From NCBI GenBank assembly GCA_907165275.2, contig OU015650.1, positions 1,332,001-1,396,000 on the forward strand: a stretch of DNA of 64,000 nt, read 5' to 3'. Below are positions 45,987 through 54,521 of the stretch, in pieces. Both the position numbers and the translations under genes were made by a program. The first letter of the stretch is position 1, and each line of letters begins with the position of its first letter. Source of the stretch: Zygaena filipendulae. Its lineage: Eukaryota; Arthropoda; Insecta; Lepidoptera; Zygaenidae. Under the pieces are notes generated by a model. That model did not search any database. It saw only the letters and a program-made list of their open reading frames with translations, and was not told the DNA's origin.

Positions 45987-46225
45987 CCGCCGCACTCAGA
46001 GTCGACTTTAATGATTACTTAGTTAAGTATAGATTTTTAAAACAAAACTGCCGCAATCAGACAAGTTTAATAAATTAATGTAGATTCGCATCTAACTAAT
46101 TAAGTTACATTTCATTATTAATGCCAATTAACACTAATTTACTGAACGTCTCTAATTGCGGCGGTTTTGTTTTAAAAATCTATACTTAACTAAGTAATCA
46201 TTAAAGCCGATTCTGAGTGCGGCCG
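45987..46225. mobile_element. MITE-C, foldback with TTA target duplication
   Basis: CCGCCGCACTCAGAGTCGAC (left) is mirrored by the right end (GATTCTGAGTGCGGCCG), and inside this TAATGATTACTTAGTTAAGT plus ATAGATTTTTAAAACAAAAC pair with their inverses. Arms are about 75 nt. TTA flanks both sides (45984-45986 and 46226-46228), which suggests a PIF/Harbinger-type mobiliser. Confidence 0.75.
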
Positions 46226-46250
46226 TTAGACACTATAAGTTAAAGTTAAA

Positions 46251-46474
46251 CAGGGCCTTTATTCACTATGAACTTAACACGACGCGTAACTCCTAAAAAA
46301 GTTTCACTTCAAAAAAACATATTTACAAAGTTTCCTGTTGCATACGGGATATTAATATATTAATATTATATACGGAATATTTTGGCATCAGAAATCTGTG
46401 GGGTTGTGTTTTGGGAAAGCGCGTTATGGGCATTGGGCACGGAATGTTGTTGGTCATACTGAATAAGGGGCCTG
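46251..46474. mobile_element. TE-F copy with CAGGGCC ends
   Basis: CAGGGCCTTTATTCACTATG at the left is inverted at the right (CATACTGAATAAGGGGCCTG). Inner ACGACGCGTAACTCC and GGAAAGCGCGTTATGGGC are partly inverted. A second copy is at 43552-43771. The CAGG start hints at a hAT-like origin but no 8-bp duplication is visible. Confidence 0.6.
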
Positions 46475-47289
46475 GGCTAGTAAAAAAGGGAGTGCCTGAT
46501 CGCTAGCATTTTAAAAAGTATAGGTGAATGAAAGTATTGGCATCTTTCCGAAATGACGTGACTGGTCTCCCTGAAAGCCTGCTCAACTAAAACGCAACCT
46601 CACCGTTTCTGCATCAGAAATGCCTATAAGGATTTCTCCTCACCCCTGGCTACGTCGGTGTTCTATATACCTAGTAGGTATCGATATTATGTACCTATTT
46701 GACTGCAATACTTTTTACTGACTTCATTATACTTAAAGGAAAATTCCAGGAGGAAACATTCAATCATTTCCACAATACCTTCCCGACATCAGTTAAATAA
46801 GACAATATTTTTCGAGTATTTTTTTTTTGTTTTTACGAAGTGTAGAAACAATAACCGTAACGGGCAAATGACTTCGCGCGTTATAAAAGTATAATAATCA
46901 CAGCGATTACATACTCCGAGATTCACTTTCGTTTTTAATGGGGCTCGCAGTGAAAGCGGGCAATGGACAGGTGTCAGTGCGGCTGGACCTCGCGTCTATT
47001 GACCCCCCAGCCAAAGAAATGTAACTATTTACTTCTGAAGCGACTCTCCGCCCTCCGCCAACTTCGTGCCTCCCCGCACCCTGACATGACATTGAGGCGG
47101 TAGGCTGCTGCTACTGATTGTCGCACGTTTAATGTCTCTCGTAGTGAATACAACTAAGAAGTAAAACGTTAATTTGAAAAAGAAGGGTACCTACGTAAGT
47201 TTTAGTGCACTTTTTCGGACACTTTCAACAATTATTGTTATTTATCGTTATATTTCAACCAATTTACACAAAACATTGACAAATTATAT

Positions 47290-47420
47290 ACCTAAACCTT
47301 CCTCATAAATCACTCTATCCTTTAGTGAAAACCGCATGAGAATCTGTTAAGTAGTTTTAGAGTTTATTGCAAACACACAGACAGACGCGGCGGAAGACAG
47401 TTTTATAATACATAAATGTA
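47290..47420 (+). repeat. Fragment of the repeat seen at 3996 and 42800
   Basis: CTCATAAATCACTCTATCCT, GTGAAAACCGCATGAGAATC and TTTTAGAGTTTATTGCAAAC match, in reverse, the 3996 and 42800 copies; the CG-rich end is absent. Confidence 0.5.
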
Positions 47421-47467
47421 GTTTCTTCTGTTGTTTTGCCAGTTTAAAAAAGTTTTGCCATGAATTT

Positions 47468-47570
47468 TGCGATATTTATTTATTTATTCTTCTTGCACAA
47501 AAAAGTACAAATGGCGAACTTAATGCCCTGCGGCGTTCTCTGACAGTTAACCATTGGGTTGACAGAGAAA
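47468..47570 (-). repeat. LINE/SINE 3' tail with (TTTA)n
   Basis: On the minus strand GGCATTAAGTTCGCCATTTG TACTTT and GTGCAAGAAGAATAAATAAA match the retroposon end at 32428-32520. Confidence 0.6.
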
Positions 47571-48339
47571 TAAAAGGGACAGGGTGTGCATCCTACGGAA
47601 AAAACGAAAAAATAAATAAATTAGTTATAGCTATAGTTGCAAATCCAACGTTGTTCGCTATTAAAATTACTTGTAAATTACTAATCTAAAATTTACCTAT
47701 TCGGTCGTTAGGACAACTGTCATAAAAACACACAACGAGAAAATTTGGTTAATTTTTTTTATTTACATTCACATATAAATTAAAAATAAACGATCAACAT
47801 TTATGTTTCAGTTTAGACACGGCGTGACGATTGTAACAATACAGGAGCACATCAATATTAGCTACTGGCCACGCGATATAACGTACATGATAGCGATAGC
47901 GGAATTATAACAAGTCAAAATTTAAAGAAATAAGAATTTTTAATTGTGTTCCAATTATTATAAGATGGGGTCGATTGCCCAACTCCATATAATATGTTCC
48001 ATGTTCCTTCTTTCACCACCTAACCGCGATAGAACGAAATTCATAAAGAAAACCATTGAGAACAGGGTAGCCTGAAATTTAAAGCCCTTATAGGTGTCAA
48101 ACTAGCACCACTCGCTGTAAATCGCCAATCTTCTATGATATTTCATTTAAACATAAATCAATAGAAGAATTTGTAAGATAAGGATTTCGATAAATCTTTT
48201 TAATATAGAAACAATTTTTTGAAAGCCGGTGGCGCTGGTTCGTTCCTCGCAAGTCTCTCATTTATTGCTGCTAAATGACTAAATATAATACCTATGAATC
48301 TTCACCATTTTATTATGATTTTTAAAATACAACTAGCTG

Positions 48340-48560
48340 TCCCCCGCGATTTTATCCGCGGTGATTTTGGAGTTCCCGCGGAGGTTGTGGGAAAAGTACT
48401 CTATGTCCTTCAGTTCCCGAGGGAATTCCGGGATAAAAACTATCCTATCTTTTAAGTTGGACCATATTATAAACGGTTGCAAAATTTTATCAAAATCAGT
48501 TCAGTAGTTTTGGAGTCCATCGCGGACAAACAACGTGACACGTGATTTATATATATTAGA
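48340..48560 (+). repeat. TTTCACCCGCG repeat
   Basis: ACTAGCTGTCCCCCGCGATT, AGTTCCCGCGGAGGTTGTGG, CCGAGGGAATTCCGGGATAA and AATCAGTTCAGTAGTTTTGG are present, with an apparent partial duplication of the CCCGCGG...GGGAA section. Confidence 0.65.
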
Positions 48561-48604
48561 TAATTTTTCCATTCGTCGCAGTAATCGGATCGAAAAAACA
48601 AAAC

Positions 48605-49530
48605 GAACGAATAACTCGATCGTGTTTACAATCGTACATCTCGATTATTTCACAATCATATAGTCAGCATCAAAAAATATGTAAAAATTTTGTCAATAGT
48701 TGAACTTTATTAAATTATATTATTTATTAATTTATTGCAAATTAATTCAACGACTGTCAAAACTGATTACATCTGATGGTAACTGTACAACTCGATTATT
48801 TCACAGTCGAACAACTCGATTATTACACAATCTTACAACTCGATTATTATAAAATCTTACAACTCGGATTATCACACAATGAACAAATCGATTATTACAC
48901 AAACGTACAACTCGATCATTACACAATCGTACAAATCGATTATTACAAAATCGTACAACTCGATCATTACACAATCGTACAACTCGATTATCACACAATC
49001 GAACAAATCAATTATTACACATTTTAACAAATCGATTATTACACAATCGTACAACTCGATTATCATACAATCGAACAAATCGATTATTACACAATCAAAC
49101 AAATCGATTATACACAATCGAACAAATCGATTATTATACAATTGTACAACTCGATCATTACACAATTATACAACTCGATCATTACACAATCATACAACTC
49201 GATCATTACACAATCATACAACTCAATTATCACACAATCGAACAAAAGTTTATCAGACAATCGAACAAATCAATTATTACACATTTTAACAAATCGATTA
49301 TTACACAATCGTACAACTCGATTATCACACAATCGAACAAATCGACTATTACACAGTCGAAACTCGATTATTACACAATCGAACCAATCATTCGTACAAC
49401 TCGATTATCACACAATCGATACTTAATTATTGTACAATCGATTAACTCGATTATTACACAATCGAACCGCGATTATTTCATAATCTCGATCGAAACACTC
49501 GATTATAGCACAATCGATCGATACGACTGT
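48605..49530. repeat. 24-bp minisatellite downstream of Tap42
   Basis: About 30 imperfect copies of a 24-bp unit of the form CGATTATTACACAATCGTAC plus AACT. Units differ mainly at GTAC/GAAC and AACT/AAAT. Each unit contains CGATTAT...AATCG, an internal inverted pair. Because 24 is divisible by three, both strands give long low-complexity frames (SIITQSYN-like on one, CVIIDLFD-like on the other); these are not genes. The array starts about 50 bp past the Tap42 stop codon on that gene's downstream side. Confidence 0.95.
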
Positions 49531-49576
49531 TTAACAATGTAACAACAACTGGCGCGACACGACAGGCCACACGCAC

Positions 49577-49687
49577 CTAGCTCCTGTTGTAGCGGTTGCC
49601 CCAGCCGCGGCGGTGGTCGTCCTTGTACTCGTCCATGGCGCGCTGCCGCTCCAGCTCCTCGGGGTCGTCCGCCTCCGCCAGCCGCTC
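49577..49687 (-). CDS. Tap42: Tap42 exon 7 (residues 310-345 and stop)
   Basis: Acceptor GTGTGTGCAG; encodes ERLAEADDPEELERQRA and the invariant MDEYKDDHRRGWGNRYNRS, then TAG. The 3' untranslated region runs toward the minisatellite. Confidence 0.94.
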   Translation of the reverse strand, partial: ERLAEADDPEELERQRAMDEYKDDHRRGWGNRYNRS

Positions 49688-52600
49688 CTGCACACACCGC
49701 GCCATTACCGTCACATCACCGAGTCGATCTACGCTTTGATAAATTATAACTATGTTCCGATACAAGCTGCGAGCAGTGGATGGTCTTACTCAGAAATTCA
49801 TTCCGCTATAGCCGACCGTATAGCTGCCGCAGTAACTTAGGGTAGGAGAGTATGACGTCATAATCGTCGCCATTTTTTTACTGTGACCACTGGCGATTTC
49901 GAAGGTGCTATCAGTGGTTTGATCACGTGATCAACCTCGGGCCGATGATTGCGCAATGACTGTATTCCGTTTTTAACAGTAACCAGTGTAGCTAACTATA
50001 AAGGGACGGCTTCGCTAAATTCGCGTCATACCTTACAGTGCTCTCAGTTATAACGGAACATACCCTAAATCTAACTTTGCCGACTGTTCGGACGCCGTTA
50101 TTTATCGTGCGTTTCGATTAGTCTTTATTTTTAATGTAAAAAAAAACAGCTCATCTGATGTCAGACAGCGGTATGGTCGAAGATTGTAGAGCACTACATA
50201 ATATCGCAAAGCCGAGAAGTTTGTAGTAAGTTGTGTTGGTGGGCGGGTGGAGGGTATTTTCTAGATCTACTTGAACGGAATCCAAGGTTTCTTTTACTGA
50301 CAGGCTCAGAGTGACATGGGATATGTTTTATGTCGTAACAAAGAGCACACGAGAGAATCCCGTTATTCGAAACATCTAGCTGTCTAACAGCTGTAGGGTC
50401 CACATTTATTAGTGCGAGGCTGCGCAACACCACGCTCACCTTCCGTATCTGCTCGGCGTCGTCGCCCTCGCTCTCCGCGCTCTGCAGAGTTGCGTGCGGG
50501 ATGGTAGAGCAGCCCGCGGGGAAGCTGCACACACGCACGCACAGATAGAAAAAAACAGATATAATAATAGGCATGTTGCCGGGGTAAGAAAAACATAATA
50601 TTTAGTCCATCAGTTAGATAATTAAAAAAATATACATAGTAGACACGTACATAATAATATGTATATTTCGCTTTTTAAATTATGTATTCAAATTATACTT
50701 AGATGAAACGCATTAAAGTTTTGGAGGGGGAAGCTCGTGACGTCATAACGTATAAAGTGTGATGTCACGCGCGACTTAATGTATCGCCGTTATTTTTTGA
50801 TTACGTAAAAAACGGAAAAACACGTGTTTAATATTTTTTTTTATTAATCTACACGTCGAACTAAAAACTAAAATTTAGTCATCTGGCCCATTATTATAGG
50901 CGGTGGATACTGACATGCCCTCCTTGACCCGGTTGTCGTAGAACTCCTCGATGGTGACGGTAGGCAGCGAGGGGTACCCGGCGCCGAACACCGCCTTCTG
51001 CGCCGCGTCGCGCGCGATGATCACGGGCTTCAGCGGCGCGCGGCGCGGCGGCTGCGGCTTGCGGGTGCCGCCTGCACCGTGCACGTTGTGGGTACGTTCC
51101 GGTATTACCGATCGCGATAGCACCACAGAACAGAAAATAATAGATAGAATGGACATCAACTTAGTTTAGTATGAAAACAGATGAAAACCAGTGTCGCCGG
51201 GTGATTTTCACACACAAAACTATTCATCACGCACTAAAACATTCATTAACGGAACCAAATGTATTGAACGCTTTATGGTTAATTTTTTAGTTAGTCACTG
51301 TTTTCAAAATTCACAGTTTTGGAAATATTGTGTTAAATATCCTTGGGATGGCAGTAAAAGAAGTTTTGGGCAAGTTAGAGCATTCTCTAACTTCCTTTGT
51401 AACGATAGCGAAGCGAAGATTATGCCTACTGCGGTATTGCGGCAGTAAACGGAACGAACTTCTCCTCACTGGGAGCACTGGGCCAGCTATACGTAATAAC
51501 GGAACATACCCTTAAAAAGCGCTAAACACGCGTCATGCGTAAGATTTCCCTAGCTAGATATTGAATACGTGACGACAACTTAAGCCTGTCGGTATCCGGC
51601 AGGCTTCCGGCTTGTGCACGTGTTGTGCGTGTACGAATCGCAGGAATGACAGTACAAAAACAGACAGTACAAAGCTGACAGTAACTGTCAGCTGTCAGTA
51701 AAAAAAGTCTCACATGTAGATTCTACATACCTATTGTGTCATAAGAAAAAAGAAAACATCTGAATTGGCTATATGGACTAAGTTTCCTTTGCCTTCCCCG
51801 AAAGAGGTAAACTTTACCAAAAAAAAACCTACATGTGTAAATCGTCCTCGAAATTTCCAAGAAACCTTCGCGGGGTATGAATAGGCATGAAATTAGCGGG
51901 AGGTGGAGAGTGTCGCTTCGTTATATTGTAAATTATAATCTCTATTCTTTGGTATATGTCCCCTTACCGGAGGTCGCGGCGTGCGCGGCCATGTACTCGA
52001 GGATGGGCCGCTCCTGCTCGAGGCTGGCCAGCTCGTCGAGCGCCTGCCCCGCGTACTTGTGGAGCAGCGTCACGAAATACTCGCGCTTCGTCTCGTCGTC
52101 TATGGTCGGCGACGACATCGCCTTCGACAGCGTGCTCAGTTTCTCGTTCAGCTCTTTCATTTCTTTGTAACGTTTTATTTTCGCTTCCCTCGTGTGCACC
52201 TGCGGGTTTGATGGCAATGTGGTTTTTTTTAGACAATTCTATGGTCCTGGGTGTGTGACCTTTAGAGTCTAATGATGATTTTTTAAGTTAAATTTTGCTA
52301 AAATTGGCTACCTACTTGACAAATTTTTTTTTTAGCCCATTGTGTAGATTAATAAAAAATATTGAACACGTATTTTTTCTTTTTTTACGTAGTTAAAAAA
52401 TAACGACGACACATGGAGTTGAAATTTCGCGTGACGTCACAACCCGGTGCATTTTGTACAGGGCTTAACACACGCAAAATAGTCGCTTAGTCGTCGCATT
52501 GCGGAAACCAGTCCGTTTACAAATACAATACGGAGCTTATACCGATAAAGACGTCACGAACCTTCCACCCTAAACTTCAATGCTCTCTCTCTATTATTTT

Positions 52601-54163
52601 ATAATTTTCTAACTGACGGACTAATTAGAATATTGATTTTTATGCCCCAGAAAATACCCAATTAGGCTAAGGTGAAAAAATGGTTTAGATTGGTTGTGAT
52701 CACACTGAACGGTTAAAAAGATTCCATACTAATATTAATTATAAATGCAAAGGTAAGTCTGGCTGTCTGTCAGTAACCTTTTGATGCCTTAAATACTCAA
52801 CTGATAAATGATAATCATGAAACCTAGTAGTAGTTTCCGGAGATTAGCATGAACAAACAGACAGACAACAACTTTAAGAATTTTCTTTTGTGTTACAGCT
52901 TCCGAAATTAACGCGGGTGGAACTGCATGCAAACAGCCAGTCTGTATATTATAAGTAATAATATATTCTCACCATATTAGCAATCTTGGCTTGCTCACTT
53001 TGCACCCTGGCCACAGTACTATTACTTTCAGTTGCATCTGGCAAGTCTATATCAATCACACCATACTCTTTGCACCTCTGCAAAAAGTCCCTGAAATCAA
53101 ATCAAAATCATAAATGAATTCAGTATAAGAGCAACAGGCAGAAACACATACCTTGATACCTAGACTTTTGAATTTTTGTACCATACCCTCCAGAAGCATT
53201 GCATTGGCCCAAACTTACTTAAAATAAATTTCAGCAACATCAATGACATCTTTTCTTGGTTGCCCACACAGCTTTAGACTTAGTGTGCCGAGAAGAGCCG
53301 GTAGTAGCATATACTGCAGGGTCTCAGTAGGTAGCTCATCTAAAGTCTCATTTTTGCTGAACATGCCCGTCATCGAGACCAGGTTCGTGGCTTTCTCAAA
53401 CTTTGATATTGCAGCTCTTATACTCATCTGGAAAAACATTGTTTTAAATTTTTTTCAGTCCTTATTTATGTATGTATGTTCTCAAGTCAATCTACAAGTA
53501 TACCTATTCTGAGATATAAGTTTTTATTAGTTCTATGTTTCTATGTAAATTTAGCTATAAAATAATGGTATAGTCTCAATACTTAACACTTCAACAAATA
53601 TAATATTATTTATTTATTCATCTTTTTTATATGAATAAGAGATTTTATAAAAGATCCTTATTAGTATCAACAGTAGGTATATAATGTTTAGTTCATCATG
53701 ACAAAAGTGACCATGGCAAGAATTTTTTAAATTAATTGTGATTATACAGAAGACTTCAACTTTACCATAGAGAAAAGATAGGAGTGGTAATACACAGGTA
53801 AGACCAAAGCGTCTAGACGGGTCAATAACGTTGTATGGGCAAGGGAGCAACCAATACTGACCTCAGTAGCTGTAAGAGGTCCCATACTTGAATTTAGACA
53901 TTGCCGTCACTCACCACGGAATCAAAGACCTACTGTACCTACTTATTTATTCCATGGTTTAATAGAGCTAGAGAGAAAGTACGCGATTCATAAGAACTTC
54001 AAACGACCTCAATGTAGCAGAGAATCGAAAAAATTACCTGAACAGGACTGCTGTTAGTTGGTTCGTTACCGTTTTCTATAATGTCGAACAGTTTCATGGC
54101 TTCATTGAAAATATTTATCAAAGGCTCCTCATCAGTGGACTGACCGGCTTCGTTTTGAGCCAT
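49577..54163 (-). CDS. Tap42: Tap42/IGBP1 (alpha4), PP2A-associated protein, complete seven-exon gene
   Basis: Exons in transcript order: 54038-54163, 53219-53427, 52973-53090, 51968-52199, 50915-51071, 50440-50524, 49577-49687. All six introns obey GT-AG and the phases close exactly, giving 1,038 nt or 345 residues plus TAG; human IGBP1 is about 339. The protein starts MAQNEAGQSTDEEPLINIFN. Diagnostic parts are the helical N-terminal half (LQYMLLPALLGTLSLKLCGQ near 80), the basic helix REAKIKRYKEMKELNEKL from 155, the motif FGAGYPSLPT at 257-266, and the C-terminus MDEYKDDHRRGWGNRYNRS (327-345). The family binds and stabilises the catalytic subunits of PP2A, PP4 and PP6 in the cytoplasm and connects to TOR signalling. 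The start has a strong context (ACAAAATGGC). Transposons fill most introns. I regard the call as near certain; alternative splicing cannot be judged. Confidence 0.95.
49840..50065. mobile_element. Element in Tap42 intron 6 with GGGTA ends
   Basis: GGGTAGGAGAGTATGACG at the left and AACGGAACATACCC at the right share GGGTA/TACCC ends and are bordered by TTA and TAA. The right end resembles that of the element at 51090-51511. It includes an ATGACGTCAT palindrome at 49852. Confidence 0.5.
50066..50439. other. Rest of Tap42 intron 6
   Basis: Contains a decayed TTTCACCCGCG-family piece (TAGATCTACTTGAACGGAAT near 50263 and AGAGTGACATGGGATATG near 50307). Nothing else was recognised. Confidence 0.4.
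50440..50524 (-). CDS. Tap42: Tap42 exon 6 (residues 281-309)
   Basis: Acceptor GTGTGTGCAG; its first base completes Ile281, then FPAGCSTIPHATLQSAESE and GDDAEQIRK; donor GTGAGC, phase 0. This is the acidic linker region of the family, weakly conserved. Confidence 0.88.
50585..50892 (+). mobile_element. MITE-A copy 7, filling Tap42 intron 5
   Basis: TTTAGTCCATCAGTTAGATA at the left and AAATTTAGTCATCTGGCCCA at the right. It has one CGTGACGTCATAACG palindrome (about 50736) and one damaged (GTGATGTCACG). The element occupies about 300 of the intron's 390 bp and ends 22 bp from the exon 5 donor. Confidence 0.8.
50915..51071 (-). CDS. Tap42: Tap42 exon 5 (residues 229-280)
   Basis: Acceptor CACGGTGCAG; encodes GGTRKPQPPRRAPLKPVIIA through EEFYDNRVKEG and AT of Ile281. 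The donor is GTCAGT, chosen because only this phase-2 site restores KEGIFP on joining to exon 6, as in Drosophila Tap42. Reading on past it gives the unconserved MSVSTAYNNGPDD, partly from MITE-A. Confidence 0.9.
51090..51511 (+). mobile_element. TE-E copy in Tap42 intron 4
   Basis: GGGTACGTTCCGGTATTAC at the left and GTAATAACGGAACATACCC at the right are inverted ends differing at only a few positions. The body matches 11905-12215 in reverse. The left end lies 19 bp from exon 5, so on the coding strand the element supplies the region where the branch point and most of the pyrimidine tract would lie. Confidence 0.7.
51512..51967. other. Rest of Tap42 intron 4
   Basis: Includes a self-complementary stretch GCCTGTCGGTATCCGGCAGG (51583-51602) and GACAGTAACTGTC (51677-51689). 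No coding signal beyond exon 4. Confidence 0.4.
51968..52199 (-). CDS. Tap42: Tap42 exon 4 (residues 152-228)
   Basis: Acceptor AAACCCGCAG; encodes VHTREAKIKRYKEMKELNEK through ILEYMAAHAATS plus the first base of Gly229; donor GTAAGG. It contains the basic helix matching human QAKIQRYKQKKEL. It is GC-rich. Confidence 0.95.
52305..52655 (-). mobile_element. MITE-A copy 8 in Tap42 intron 3, with an internal insertion
   Basis: Reverse-orientation copy with GCGTGACGTCACAACCC at 52430 and AAGACGTCACGAACC at 52548. About 70 bp of unrelated sequence separates the usual GGGCTTA core, with a GCTTA-type repeat on each side of it. Outer ends: AGATTAATAAAAAATATTGA and CTGACGGACTAATTAGAATA. Confidence 0.75.
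52735..52940 (-). repeat. Diverged TTTCACCCGCG repeat in Tap42 intron 3
   Basis: ACTAATATTAATTATAAATG, AAAGGTAAGTCTGGCTGTCT, GATAATCATGAAACC and CCGAAATTAACGCGGGTGGA are in family order. Confidence 0.55.
52973..53090 (-). CDS. Tap42: Tap42 exon 3 (residues 112-151)
   Basis: Acceptor TTGATTTCAG; the first base completes Lys112. Encodes DFLQRCKEYGVIDIDLPD through SEQAKIANM, phase 0 before GTGAGA. Confidence 0.92.
53219..53427 (-). CDS. Tap42: Tap42 exon 2 (residues 43-111)
   Basis: Acceptor GTTTTTCCAG, then MSIRAAISKFEKATNLVSM through DVIDVAEIYF; ends phase 2 at AA before GTAAGT. It covers the conserved ETLQYMLLPALLG segment of the family. Confidence 0.93.
53428..54037. other. Tap42 intron 1
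   Basis: AT-rich intron with no recognised element. The minus frame 53614-53850 has no support as coding. Confidence 0.5.
54038..54163 (-). CDS. Tap42: Tap42 exon 1 (residues 1-42)
   Basis: Encodes the start through NGNEPTNSSPVQ and ends at CAG before GTAATT, phase 0. A GGATAG|GTAAGT sequence 12 bp upstream of the ATG could be an alternative 5' leader donor. Confidence 0.92.
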
Positions 54164-54521
54164 TTTGTGTAATTACTTACCTATCCCAGTAAATCAGATT
54201 ATAATAAAAGAGAATAGAACGACACTCTTTTGTATCAATTTAGCGAAAATGCAAATATTTTCTGTAATCAGATCTTCTTCTTTTTCTTTAAATAATCAGA
54301 TCGCTGAGAAGAAATAAACCTTCGGAAATTTTTTTTTTTTTTTTTGACAATTAAGTATTGACATTTTTATTTTTTTGACATTTGTATAAGAGTGTTGCCA
54401 ACTTTCACAGCTTTAGTGGCCCAATGAATACTTACTGAGTAAAAGCACAAATTGGAATTGGAATTGAGTGGCTTAAAATATCCAAATAATAAAATAAAAA
54501 TTTAAACAATAATTACCTACC
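54164..54521 (-). promoter_or_regulatory. Upstream region and probable promoter of Tap42
   Basis: It lies between the Tap42 ATG and a Tc1 element. On the minus strand it contains TCTGATTTACTGGGATAG just upstream of the start and a TTATTATAATC stretch near 54200 that could serve as an AT-rich core element. No consensus TATA or initiator is decisive, so the start of transcription is not placed. Confidence 0.35.

Noticed and set aside
48776..49426. Overlapping frames on both strands with 8-residue periodicity
   Set aside because: By-product of the 24-bp minisatellite, whose unit length is divisible by three. Open frames on both strands argue against coding.
50384..50596. Alternative frame of Tap42 exon 6 giving LPRGLLYHPARNSAERG
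   Set aside because: It would require an exon 5 donor at TCA|GTATCC. The GTCAGT donor instead gives KEGIFPAG, which fits the family.
51956..52258. Four overlapping frames on both strands at 52.0-52.2 kb
   Set aside because: Only the minus frame matching IGBP1 is real (exon 4); the others are shadows of its GC-rich codons.
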